A DNA stretch of 64,000 nt from Bicyclus anynana (lineage: Eukaryota > Arthropoda > Insecta > Lepidoptera > Nymphalidae): positions 14,109,561-14,173,560 of the forward strand of contig NC_069093.1 of NCBI RefSeq assembly GCF_947172395.1. Reading direction: 5' to 3'. The notes beneath the pieces were generated by a model. It had not been told where the DNA came from. It saw only the letters and a program-made list of their open reading frames with translations, and made no database searches. The translations under genes were made by a program, and so were the position numbers. Below, piece after piece: positions 51,401 to 56,739 of this stretch (the first letter of the stretch is position 1; each line of letters opens with the position of its first letter).

Positions 51401-54400
51401 TCAGATAGGGCAATTTACTCTACTCTTAAGCAATGTGTGCACTGTACAGTAATTACTCGTATCTTACGAGTTCATAGGACTAAGATTTTAAAATATTTAT
51501 GCAATATTGCAGTTACTACAGTTACTACAATTACATAGATATTTACTTTATCTATTTATCTAGAAATTTGGTTCAATTTAACTTATAATGCACCCTTGCC
51601 CGGTTTTCCTAAAGTTTCGACGTTAACGATTTCTTGTTTCTCTAAAGTCTTATGATTAACTTTTATTAGAAGTTATATTAATTATCATTCTTAAGTAGCA
51701 GATGCCACACACGTCGATATCTATTAAAATTATTTACAGAATCCTACTATTTATTCGTTCAGTAACGTACTCATGTAAAAGAGTATATTTAATTGTTTTT
51801 ATTACCATACATTTTATTTATTCATTCTTTATATAAAAGTTACTCAACGTTTTTGCTCTATTCCGATTCCTACTTCTAGTGCTACTGATGAACGAATGTC
51901 ATTTGATCAGAGTTCTAATGACTCAGTTGAAAGGATCAATTCACAACCAGTGATCGATACCAGTAAACATCATCATCATCATCATATCAGCTGATGGACG
52001 TCCACTGCAGGACATAGGCCTTTTGTACGGACTTCCAAACATCACGATACTGAGCCGCCTGTATCCAGCGAATCCCTGCAACTCGACTACCAGTAAACAT
52101 GTTAATTAAATTGCACCGTCGTTTGATTTGTTTAAATTTTAGTGAAGCATTTTTATAGCACGCTAATTCAAACAAGGCGTGGTTCTTATCGCTTTGATAG
52201 GGAATGAGGCCATAGGCGACGATCTTTTTAACCCTGGCCAAAAAAATAGCTATTCTTTTTATCGTTCGATACTACTAGTACTTGTGCAGTAACCTTTATA
52301 GTATTTCTTCCCCTTTGAGAAAAACCTTTTCGTTAATAGAAATCACTAAAGTTGTAGAAGTATCAGAGTAAAAGGTTTTATGGTAATAACTTAGTACAAT
52401 CTATTAGAAGTCCCTTATTAATTGATGTATGTATCACATAAACCACATTAACCACTTGCAATATTATTGATTGAATCAATGGGATATTTGATGATTCATA
52501 TTAATAACTACAGCACATTTATTCAAAGTATGTAGTTTGTCTATGAGCACAAAAACAATAAAGATTTAAAAATCTTTAATATAATAAAAATCGATTACAT
52601 TCATCAATCAACAAGACAATGTAGAGAATGTTTAGATAAAAAAGTATCTAAATTTAGAAGGATTGTGTCAATTTGAAACGTAAAATTATGTTTTCCCCAA
52701 ATCCCACAGGAACTATGGACTAACCGAGATAAATAGCCTATGGTCCAATCCATCTAAACCGATTCAGCAGTGTAGCCGTGAAAAGACTTTTGCATTTATA
52801 ACATTAGTATAGATGAATGGATTTTGACCACACATAGTTTATGATTATAGTACTAAAGGAGTAATGGAATCAATATTTAATGAAATCCTACTGAAGCTTA
52901 TCTTGTACCTGTGAGTACGTGATTATGGACTTTTGCTTTTATTGATTTTTATAAAAGAAGTTACAATAGTATGAAATCCAAACCAAAAATTTATTGTTGA
53001 TTGAATTTTCAAGACCAGCGGGTACCAGATTTACTATTTTTAAATGATCATCATTTAAGTACTTACAATTTTGAATGTTTTAACCACAATCGTGGCTATC
53101 GTCTGTACTGAAACCATTGTCACTAGACACTCTTAACAAATCCTTTATAGCAATTACACTTTGTTTTTTTACTAATTTTCTTTTTCACTTTGGATGCCTT
53201 AATTCCTTTGTTTTGTGCCCGTTTTTGTTAACAGCTAATTCGTCACTGCATGAGTCCGTTTATCAGCACCTATGAGTTATCAGTACATAATCTTATCTCT
53301 TTCAGCGAATTAGTAGGACAGGTTGCGTATGGTGTATTATTTTACTGCCACATGCCAGTGGATTGGTCATCGTAATAATGTACTTCGGTTCAGTATTACT
53401 TGGTTCCTGAATAGATCTTTACTAGGAAAGAGCTGTTATCACTTGATACGTACCAGTGAACGGAAGTACTCGAAACAAATAAAAAATAAATCTATTCTTA
53501 AATCATTATAGTAATTAAATAGTAGAATCCTAAATAATTATACTTGGGCGGAGATTATAGTAATGAAATAGTAGAATCCTAAAATAGTTATACTTGGACG
53601 GAGATTATAGTAATGACATAGTAGAATCCTAAAATAATTATACTTGGGCGGAGATTATAGTAATGAAATAGTAGAATTCTAAAATAATTATACTTGGGCG
53701 AATACACTTTTTCCAAAAACTTTGTCAGTGTATTTTTCAAGCACTATTGATAATTTTCCAAGAGCTACTAACGAAGCAGCAGTTCCATAGAAATACTTAC
53801 CCATGTACTAAATGTTTTGAAATTGGTTGAATTAGGTGCTAAGTCCCACGTGCCTATAATTTTACGTAAACCGTACTTCAGACTTAAAGAAAGTAATGCG
53901 TTAAGTTGACTGCCGTTAGATGATAATATGTGCCATATTTGCTAAAGTTATTCTATATTTTTGCTATTGCATACTTTAATCCGATTAATTCAGCCAATGT
54001 ATGTACGTCGATTTATAGACAGGCCTATATTTAGTGGAATAGGACCAAGCAAACCTGATTCATACATTTCATATTTCAATTCTGACTCTACATTTACCAA
54101 CCTTCAATGCTGTGACTTTTACTTTATTATTAATCAATGGTTTCCTTCAATTCCAGGAACTGGGTCTCGATATAACAGACACACAAATATCTGAACTGGA
54201 ATCAGCTATTCACGATATAGACTTCGCTTCCGCTGCAGAGCACGAGAAACTCGTCCGTCACGATGTCATGGCGCACGTCCACACGCTCGCCGAGCGATGC
54301 CCTCGCGCTGCGCCCATCATACACCTCGGCGCCACTTCGTGCTACGTGGGCGATAACACCGACTTGATTGTTATTAGAGATGGCTTGGACATGTTACTGC

Positions 54401-56283
54401 CACGATTGGCTGCCGTTGTCAACCAATTGTCCAAATTTGCGTACGACAACAAGTAAGTTTTGGATTTTTAAACGTATTTTGTATAAAGGAAACTGTCTTG
54501 TTGGTGCAGCGGTTAGGTCGAGGCACTAGTTGGTAATGATCTTCTTATAAGAAATTATCAAAGCCGCAGTTACGAGGTTAGCGGTGTTAAATCCCGGTGC
54601 CTTGAAGTGCTCGTAAAGCTCCTGGTTAATATCATCAACATCTGATAAATGATTAGTAAATTCATTAATTATCACTTACAACAAAGCGTGCCGCCAACTT
54701 GCAACATAGCGTGGGTGGTCGCCGGTTGGTCACAGTACTCAAAGCGTTATGTCTCCTCTCTTATAAAAAGGGAGGCCTGCTGGCCCAATAAACAACAAAT
54801 CGATTTTTTAAAATGTCACCTACATACTATGATACAAAATATAAATGTCATCTGGTGCTTACTGGTGGATATCTTTTAGTATGTAGATGACATTTTGTAC
54901 ATTGATTTGTTGTTTATTTCTATATAGATCATGACGATGATGACAAAAGCAATATTGCTCTATAGTTGAGTTGTTGAGAATATCTATTACCTATATATAC
55001 ATTATTGGTTGGATATTATACAATTATACATTTTTCATAAGATTACCTAATAGTAGAAGTAGTAGTAACAATATACCGTTACCATTTGAGAAGTAATGGA
55101 TTCGATCTCCGTCCGCTGGACTAGTGTCCTATCACAGCTTTTTCGACTAATTGGAGGGGAACGAGAATATTGGTCATATTATATAAAACTCTGTTTAAAA
55201 TATTCAGACTTACAAACCCGAGTGTTGATTTTAATTTATCTAAACATAAAATGTTCTCTGTATTTCAGGTCTCTACCGATCCTAGGCTTTACTCACTTAC
55301 AGCCAGCTCAGTTGACAACTGTAGGGAAGCGAGCTTCACTATGGCTTAGTGACCTTCTAATGGACGAGCGTGCTTTGTCGCGTGCGAGGAACGACCTCAG
55401 ATTCCGAGGAGTAAAAGGAACTACGGGAACCCAAGCTTCATTCATGCAACTGTTCAAAGGTGACGGTGAAAAAGTGAAAGCTTTAGATAAAAGAGTTGCT
55501 GAACTTGCCGGATTCGATAAGCGGTATATTGTGACTGGTCAAACATACTCCAGAAAAGTTGACTTGGAAGTTGTAGCAGCACTGTCTGGACTAGGAGCTA
55601 CAGTACATAAAATGTGCTCTGATATTCGCATCTTGGCTTCACGTAAAGAACTAGAAGAGCCATTTGAGGCTTCTCAAATTGGTTCAAGTGCTATGCCGTA
55701 TAAGAGAAATCCTATGAGGTCAGAACGCTGCTGTGCACTTGCACGGCATTTGATAACACTTTACTCCAATGCGGCGAACACTCATGCAGTACAATGGATG
55801 GAGCGTACCTTGGACGATTCAGCTAATCGTCGTTTAACACTTGCGGAAGCCTTTTTAACCGCTGACGCAATTTTGTTGACTTTACTTAACATCTGTCAAG
55901 GGCTAGTGGTATACCCTAAAGTGATAGCTCGTCATATCGCTCAAGAACTTCCATTTATGGCTACCGAAAATATTATAATGGCGATGGTGCAAAAAGGAGG
56001 TGACCGTCAGATTTGTCATGAAAAAATAAGGGTTCTCTCTCATGAGGCCGGCGCAGTCGTTAAACAAGAAGGAAAAGATAACGACTTAATTGAACGTGTT
56101 AAGAATGATACCTATTTTGCTCCTATAATTGAAGAACTGGATAAGATATTGGACGCATCTACATTTATTGGCAGAGCACCAGAACAAGTGACGGAATTTT
56201 TGGAAGAAGACGTGGTTCCTATTCTACTGAAATACAATGACTCACTGGAATTATTGGAAAAGCCAGTGTCTTTGCTCATTTAA
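11765..56283 (+). CDS. ADSL: Adenylosuccinate lyase, three exons, 42-kb first intron
   Basis: Exons 11765-11932, 54157-54452 and 55269-56283 join in phase with GT-AG borders to give 492 aa, the usual length for animal ADSL. It acts twice in purine synthesis, splitting fumarate from SAICAR and from adenylosuccinate. Family marks: YRSPLSTRYASKEM in exon 1, RHDVMAHVH (residues 90-98), HLGATSCYVGDNTDL (112-126), FTHLQPAQ (162-169), TGTQASF (207-213) and the fumarase/lyase signature SSAMPYKRNPM (294-304) carrying the catalytic flexible loop. The start is the first ATG, MFTIDAPP, in frame with the conserved exon. Intron 1 (11933-54156) is about 95 percent of the span and contains two genes on the other strand. 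The long open frame ahead of exon 3 is intron reading through, not an alternative start. Confidence 0.97.
12722..13512 (+). mobile_element. Jockey-like non-LTR retrotransposon, 3' end, degraded
   Basis: The frame from about 12737 encodes the tail of a reverse transcriptase (HSVMSYGILLWGKAADIQS; LQKRAIRAIYQLKSRECLRQ). It is broken by a stop at 13031-13033, after which related coding continues (LPMHSFKQCVKKHLLSRGYY) to about 13306. It ends with the tail TGATTTTTGATTTGATTTG at about 13512. Heavily 5' truncated, in adenylosuccinate lyase intron 1. The LINE class is secure; the exact clade is inferred. Confidence 0.85.
13513..15613. other. AT-rich stretch downstream of the MARVEL gene stop
   Basis: No gene or clear repeat. 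Since the nested - strand MARVEL gene stops at 15614, some or all of this may be its long 3' UTR. A - strand AATAAA lies near 13642 (TTTATT on +). Around 15,360-15,540 is a GC-richer block containing CTGGCCCGCTGTTGTCGCGC, vaguely similar to 5340-5480. Confidence 0.35.
15614..23238 (-). CDS. MARVEL-domain four-transmembrane protein, CKLF/CMTM-like, nested gene
   Basis: Four - strand exons, 23238-23107, 20524-20419, 17637-17506 and 15759-15614, join in phase with GT-AG introns to give 171 aa. The N-terminal 30 residues are acidic/polar (SAGDRESEAQAKKGEDGQ). Four hydrophobic segments follow: residues about 43-56 (EFILAVIAIGLLVG), 70-92, 100-122 and 138-162 (LSSGVFAVIDAAVFLIHAFF), with a short charged C-tail ending RKESDY. 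Size and topology fit small MARVEL proteins of the CMTM-like group, which act at membranes in trafficking or junctions; no role can be assigned here. The exon carrying the ATG starts at 23277 after an AG acceptor and is open upstream of the ATG (VSEYGGGARVVWA), so an N-terminal extension or a 5' UTR exon lies upstream. Fully inside adenylosuccinate lyase intron 1, on the opposite strand. Confidence 0.85.
16480..16668 (+). repeat. Short interspersed repeat, CGCGGTTTxxCCCGCGT family
   Basis: Has TTCGCGGTTTCGCCCGCGTA, 'TTTTTACTGGTGAAAGAATT' and the tail CTTTATAATATTAGTTTA. Same body as the copies at 28.0, 35.75, 48.05 and 62.57 kb. Lies in the last intron of the MARVEL gene. Confidence 0.7.
17160..17306 (-). 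repeat. tRNA-derived SINE, third family, - copy
   Basis: The + strand shows 'CCAACTAATCGGGAAAGACT' at the left and 'TTACCGTTGAGCTATTGAGG' at the right, the reverse of the tRNA-like head. Degenerate against the 3893 copy. Faces a + copy 80 bp away. Confidence 0.7.
17383..17461 (+). repeat. tRNA-derived SINE, third family, internally deleted + copy
   Basis: GCCTCAATAGCTC joins directly to CCCCGCCCCGTTGGTC, so much of the tRNA head is lost. It ends TCTTTCCCGACT plus an A run. Only about 45 bp beyond the donor of MARVEL exon 17637-17506. Confidence 0.65.
18440..18668 (-). repeat. tRNA-derived SINE, second family, head-truncated
   Basis: On the - strand it runs from 'ATTTTAAGAAATTAAATATC' through CGTGAGGAAACCTGCAT to 'CTCATTCTGAGAGGAG' and a TGATGATGA tail. 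The tRNA-like head is missing. It abuts the LINE fragment that follows. Confidence 0.7.
18670..19020 (+). mobile_element. LINE 3' end (endonuclease/reverse transcriptase type)
   Basis: Contains the most complete copy here of the recurring end block: 'GATGGACGTTGGGGTCCCAA', 'GGTAGACCGAGGATACCAAG', 'GCCGCTGGATGTTGGCGGC', 'TATGTCCAGTAGTGGACG' and a TGATAATGATGATG tail. Frames are broken. Shorter pieces of the same end are scattered in both orientations. Confidence 0.75.
20231..20268. repeat. Perfect short hairpin
   Basis: ACCCTGCATTAGTTATG pairs perfectly (17 bp) with CATAACTAATGCAGGGT around a 4-base loop. It lies 151 bp past the donor of the MARVEL exon at 20524-20419, within that intron. Confidence 0.8.
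20900..21000 (-). repeat. Repeat sharing a core with 46.1 and 54.8 kb
   Basis: On the - strand it contains 'TGTCATCCGGTGCTTACTAG' and GGATATCAC. The near-identical core occurs at 46096-46135 (+) and inside the foldback at 54787-54919. Confidence 0.6.
21000..23106. other. Intron of the MARVEL gene, AT-rich
   Basis: Apart from a degraded interspersed repeat at about 21605-21735 (tail CTCTTTATAATATTAGTATAG), no gene, RNA or repeat recognised on either strand. Confidence 0.5.
24080..24500 (-). mobile_element. LINE fragment, reverse-transcriptase C-terminal region
   Basis: On the - strand the frame reads IARRSGLDRTQKNLFSLAKW, a typical end-of-ORF motif of lepidopteran endonuclease/reverse-transcriptase LINEs, then breaks down. 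It ends in TGATGATG with the preceding 'TCCAGCAGTGGACGGATAC'. Confidence 0.65.
24922..25130 (+). repeat. tRNA-derived SINE, second family, 5' truncated
   Basis: Body from 'CATTTTAAGAAATTAACTAT' through 'TCTCTGCGTGTGTGAAGTTT' to 'CCCCTCTCATTCTGAGAGGC'. No tRNA-like head. Confidence 0.65.
25275..25726 (-). repeat. SINE (second family) with a 139-bp tandem duplication at its 3' end
   Basis: The head is at the right (CGTGATAACTCAGTGGACGT on the - strand, then box B). The 3' part together with neighbouring 'GTCAGAGGTATGGGTAG' is repeated at 25275 and 25414 with few differences. Confidence 0.7.
26804..26987 (-). promoter_or_regulatory. Candidate 5' UTR exon and initiator of the MARVEL gene
   Basis: A GC-richer island in AT-rich intron. 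On the - strand a TCAGTT arthropod initiator (26989-26984) starts a 184-base segment ending at a GTGAGAAG donor (26803). The next compatible downstream acceptor I recognise is at 23277, 39 bases before the MARVEL ATG. No coding is expected here. This is inference from sequence signals only. Confidence 0.35.
27345..27465 (-). repeat. LINE 3'-end fragment
   Basis: The + strand begins CATCATCATCATATCAGCCG, then ATGGACGTCCACTGCAG and 'TCACGATACTGAGCCGCCTG'. It matches 51965-52095 almost base for base. Confidence 0.7.
27990..28172 (+). repeat. Short interspersed repeat, CGCGGTTTxxCCCGCGT family
   Basis: Head CTAGCCGACGCGGCACGG, then TTTTACCCGCGTAGTTCCCG. Degraded tail CTTCAAAATATTAGTAAAG. Confidence 0.7.
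29221..29276. repeat. Perfect 26-bp palindrome at a repeat junction
   Basis: Bases 29221-29246 are the exact reverse complement of 29251-29276, with a 4-base loop (ATGT). Each arm carries the family head CTAGCGGACGCCCGCG. Confidence 0.85.
29251..29650 (+). repeat. Dimeric interspersed repeat (GACTTCxTCCGCGTGGA family)
   Basis: Head ACTAGCGGACGCCCGCGAC, two bodies each containing 'ACCATGGATTTTT..GGGATAAAAAGTAGCCTATGTG', and the tail TTTATAATATTAGTAGAATG. Same dimeric plan as the 3255 copy. Confidence 0.75.
29988..30640 (+). repeat. Interspersed repeat split by a second repeat
   Basis: The outer element starts at 'GCGGCCAAGTGCGAGTCTGA' with 'GAAGGGTTCCGTACC' and ends 'GTCCCGTTTTACCATTTGTG' TACGGAACCCTAA. 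Between about 30085 and 30440 lies a different repeat (AAGTAAGTCTGTCTGTTACC ... GGGCGTCCGCTAGTT). Confidence 0.65.
30930..31140 (+). repeat. Interspersed repeat (GACTTCGTCCGCGTGGA family), monomer
   Basis: Head CTAGTGGACGCTCGCGACTT, body 'CGGGAGTCTTGGATTTTCCGG', tail GTTTATAATATTAGTAGGAT. Confidence 0.7.
31284..31499 (+). other. Unassigned 71-codon open frame
   Basis: An ATG-initiated frame with balanced, protein-like composition (LNPLWYEISKHYGIAEDF) ending in TAA, in otherwise gap-like sequence. No family recognised, no flanking splice signals I trust, and it does not match the repeats in the window. It could be a remnant of a transposon gene or chance. Confidence 0.2.
31945..32245 (+). repeat. 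tRNA-derived SINE, second family, near full length
   Basis: GTGATAGCCTAGTGGATATG (box A-like), GGGTTCGAATCC (box B), body 'GCATGCACCTCCAACTTTTC', 'TCTCTGCGTGTGTGAAGTCT', 'CTTCTCATTCTGAGAGGAG' and end CAGTGAGCCGAAATGGGTTG. With the 46.3-kb copy it defines the family. Confidence 0.85.
33393..33540 (-). repeat. tRNA-derived SINE, first family, head only
   Basis: On the + strand the box B complement (GGGGATCGAACCCAGGA) is followed by the head complement ACCACTGCGCCATGGAGG. The 3' part of the element is missing. Confidence 0.75.
33818..34025 (-). repeat. tRNA-derived SINE, second family, head-truncated
   Basis: 'CACTGCTGAGCTCAAGTCTC' and 'GGTAGACTTCACACACGCAG' on the + strand match the body of the 31945 copy in reverse. 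Confidence 0.7.
34648..34885 (-). repeat. tRNA-derived SINE, second family, internal deletion
   Basis: The body and tRNA head complement (GCAGAGGTCATATACACTAG) are joined with the middle missing. Reverse orientation. Confidence 0.65.
35735..35912 (+). repeat. Short interspersed repeat, CGCGGTTTxxCCCGCGT family, degraded
   Basis: GCGGTTTTACTTACGTAATT, 'GGCTTTTTATTGGTAAAGGA' and an end TTTGTAATATTAATAAAATAG. Confidence 0.55.
36318..36900. repeat. Composite repeat with a run of 45 T and two tandem units of about 130 bp
   Basis: Begins 'ACCGACTTCCAAAAAGGAGG', followed by 45 consecutive T (36365-36409). Two related units then run from about 36637 and 36775, sharing GATGATGGAGCCGAAACACA / GATGAAGACGAAGCACAG and 'TTGTATTGATGAGAACTTTC'. 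Confidence 0.6.
36938..37267. mobile_element. Large foldback element, about 143-bp arms
   Basis: Bases 36938-37080 and 37125-37267 are near-perfect reverse complements around a 44-bp loop (for example 'CCAACTCAAAAAATAATTTT' and 'CTGATCAGTTTGAAGGCGGT' have exact partners). One visible difference is TCG versus TTT next to the loop. No coding. Confidence 0.85.
38375..38775 (+). mobile_element. LINE 3' end, degraded
   Basis: 'GATGGACGTTGGGGTCCCAA' and 'AGCTGCTGGGCGAACTCGTA' match the 18670 LINE end. The remainder is diverged. Confidence 0.5.
39223..39336 (-). other. Exon-like block B, candidate 5' exon on the - strand
   Basis: The - strand frame reads SSVVTISSELQLKDILYEVD and then VAADKIAPLKEN, ending exactly at a strong donor GTAAGTAATT. 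Phase 0 fits the acceptor at 23277 of the MARVEL gene. Similar in protein to block A at 40145. The frame is open back to a TAA near 39355 but holds no ATG. Confidence 0.4.
40145..40252 (-). other. Exon-like block A, candidate 5' exon on the - strand
   Basis: The - strand frame reads FVTISPELKEFLREFDVCF and then LDKIAPLTEP, ending at a strong donor GTAAGTTTAT in phase 0. Aligned with block B, several codons differ only at synonymous positions (GCG/GCT, CCG/CCA, CTA/TTA), as expected of real coding sequence. No in-frame ATG before the upstream TAA. The host gene is unproven. Confidence 0.4.
41225..41495 (+). repeat. tRNA-derived SINE, second family, head-truncated
   Basis: Box B-like GGCTCGAATCCGATCCGG, 'CATGCACCTCCAACTTATCA' and 'CCCCTCTCATTCTGAGAGGA'. 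Followed at 41640-41815 by a LINE 3'-end fragment (GGATGTCCATCGGTTGATAA). Confidence 0.7.
42649..53117 (-). CDS. Ssk: Snakeskin, smooth septate junction four-TM protein, nested gene
   Basis: Exons 53117-53067, 44290-44094, 43730-43601 and 42744-42649 join in phase to 157 aa, close to the known insect Snakeskin length. Conserved core: LYRTGYNGEFLGVGGTWNLN, NPDAEIVASGVIVGYLIYTL, FGTTEHKR, FMWIAVGAVALHYWGGYQGE and FQFVFAERQVGLAVGAM. Four hydrophobic segments lie at about residues 12-32, 58-80, 86-108 and 127-150. In insects Snakeskin works with Mesh and Tsp2A to build smooth septate junctions of the midgut and Malpighian tubules. Exon 1 encodes only MVSVQTIATIVVKTFKI and lies 8.8 kb from exon 2. 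Intron 3 uses a GC donor (GCAAGT). It lies wholly in adenylosuccinate lyase intron 1, opposite strand; its start is about 1 kb upstream of that gene's exon 2. Confidence 0.95.
46096..46135 (+). repeat. Repeat core shared with 20.9 and 54.8 kb
   Basis: 'TGTCATCCGGTGCTTACTGG' TTGATATCAC, in Snakeskin intron 1. Upstream bases (GTTGACGTATACGAAATAGA) also match the 20.9-kb copy in reverse, so the shared unit is at least about 70 bp. Confidence 0.6.
46301..46598 (+). repeat. tRNA-derived SINE, second family, full length
   Basis: GTGATAGCCGAGTGGATATG, GGGTTCGAATCCGGTCCGGG, 'GCACCTCCAACTTTTCAGTT', 'TCTCTGCGTGTGTGAAGTG' and CAACAGTGAGCCATATATGG. In Snakeskin intron 1. Confidence 0.85.
47334..47490 (+). 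repeat. tRNA-derived SINE, second family, 3' part
   Basis: 'AACATCGTGAGGAAACCTGC' to 'CTCGTTCTGAGAGGAGACTC', then a TGATGATGATGA tail. Confidence 0.7.
47553..47770 (+). repeat. Interspersed repeat (GACTTCGTCCGCGTGAA family), monomer
   Basis: Head CTAGCGGACGCCCGCGACTT, body 'CGGGATAAAAAGTAGCCTAA', tail CTTTATAATATTGTATTG. The sequence up to about 48030 that follows is unassigned. Confidence 0.75.
48050..48445 (+). repeat. Two tandem copies of the CGCGGTTTTACCCGCGT repeat
   Basis: Copy 1 at about 48053-48252 and copy 2 at about 48257-48443 both start ACTAGCTGACGCAGCG and end in CTTTATA..TTAGTATAGA or a variant. Copy 2 begins directly in the tail of copy 1. Confidence 0.75.
49518..49565. repeat. 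Perfect 18-bp stem hairpin
   Basis: GGATCTGTTAGAGATTAC and GTAATCTCTAACAGATCC are exact complements around a 12-base loop, in Snakeskin intron 1. No coding, and no match to a tRNA or a microRNA I know. Confidence 0.85.
49960..50283 (-). repeat. tRNA-derived SINE, first family, full length
   Basis: The head complement CACTGCGCCACGGAGGCCGT is at the right, 'GGGGATCAAACTCAGGACCT' is the box B region, and the 3' end 'CAAGTTAGCCCTTGACTACA' is at the left. Pairs with the + copy 750 bp away. Confidence 0.85.
51033..51357 (+). repeat. tRNA-derived SINE, first family, full length
   Basis: GCCTCCGTGGCGCAGTGGTA (box A), GGGTTCGATCCCCGG (box B), body 'TTGGAGGCTTCGGCCGTGGC' and 'CTTCCATCTTAGATTGTCTC', ending 'GTCAAGGGCTAACTTGTAAC' plus an A run. 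Looks young: intact boxes and A-tail. Confidence 0.9.
51965..52095 (-). repeat. LINE 3'-end fragment
   Basis: Reads CATCATCATCATCATATCAG, 'CTGATGGACGTCCACTGCAG' and 'CGATACTGAGCCGCCTGTAT' on the + strand. Nearly identical to 27345-27465. Confidence 0.75.
53506..53701. repeat. 50-bp minisatellite, nearly four units
   Basis: Unit ATTATAGTAATGAAATAGTA / GAATCCTAAAATAATTATAC / TTGGGCGGAG repeats at about 53506, 53555, 53605 and 53655 with single-base differences. Lies between the Snakeskin start (53117) and adenylosuccinate lyase exon 2 (54157). Confidence 0.9.
54787..54919. mobile_element. Foldback/MITE-like element, 133 bp
   Basis: Arms AATAAACAACAAATCGATTT (left) and its near complement ending TGATTTGTTGTTTATT (right), about 40 bp each. 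The centre carries the TGTCATCTGGTGCTTACTGG core also found at 20.9 and 46.1 kb. In adenylosuccinate lyase intron 2. Confidence 0.75.
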
Positions 56284-56395
56284 ATTGATTTAATATTTTA
56301 TCATTTGACGAAACATTTTGAATATTATTAACCCTATATTATTAATGAAATATTGTAATAAGATTATTAATTGAAATAATACGACATGATAAATG

Positions 56396-56401
56396 AATAA
56401 A
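56396..56401 (+). promoter_or_regulatory. Candidate polyadenylation signal, adenylosuccinate lyase
   Basis: AATAAA 113 bp after the stop codon, the only clear one before the convergent gene ends at 56740. Confidence 0.6.
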
Positions 56402-56739
56402 ATGATATATTTACATTATAGCGTTTTATAGAAATGTAATAATGACTCTTCAACTTCACAAAACGTCATATACTAAATGAACTAGACAATGGTAACTTAT
56501 GTTCAATCAATGCCGAAATCGTTATGCTTTGTGAGCACAAGCTTCAAAAGAGCATGAGTAATAAATAACTATGAATTAACATTAAAACAATCAAACAAAT
56601 AAATAAGCCTAGAGAATTAAAAAAGAGAGACAACCTATTAATTACGCAAGATACAAATTAAATACCGTAGGATTTTCGTGATCACATCTATCACAATTTT
56701 GATGGCACGTTGAGATTAGTAGTTATGTCTGTACCGTTA

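Noticed and set aside
53506..53701. Regular repeats as a CRISPR-like array
   Set aside because: Units are directly contiguous with no unique spacers, and the genome is animal. It is a minisatellite.
55096..55268. Upstream ATG extending the long frame that contains adenylosuccinate lyase exon 3
   Set aside because: A clean TATTTCAG acceptor at 55268 joins exon 2 in phase and gives the continuous conserved protein. The extra 58 codons are intron reading through by chance.
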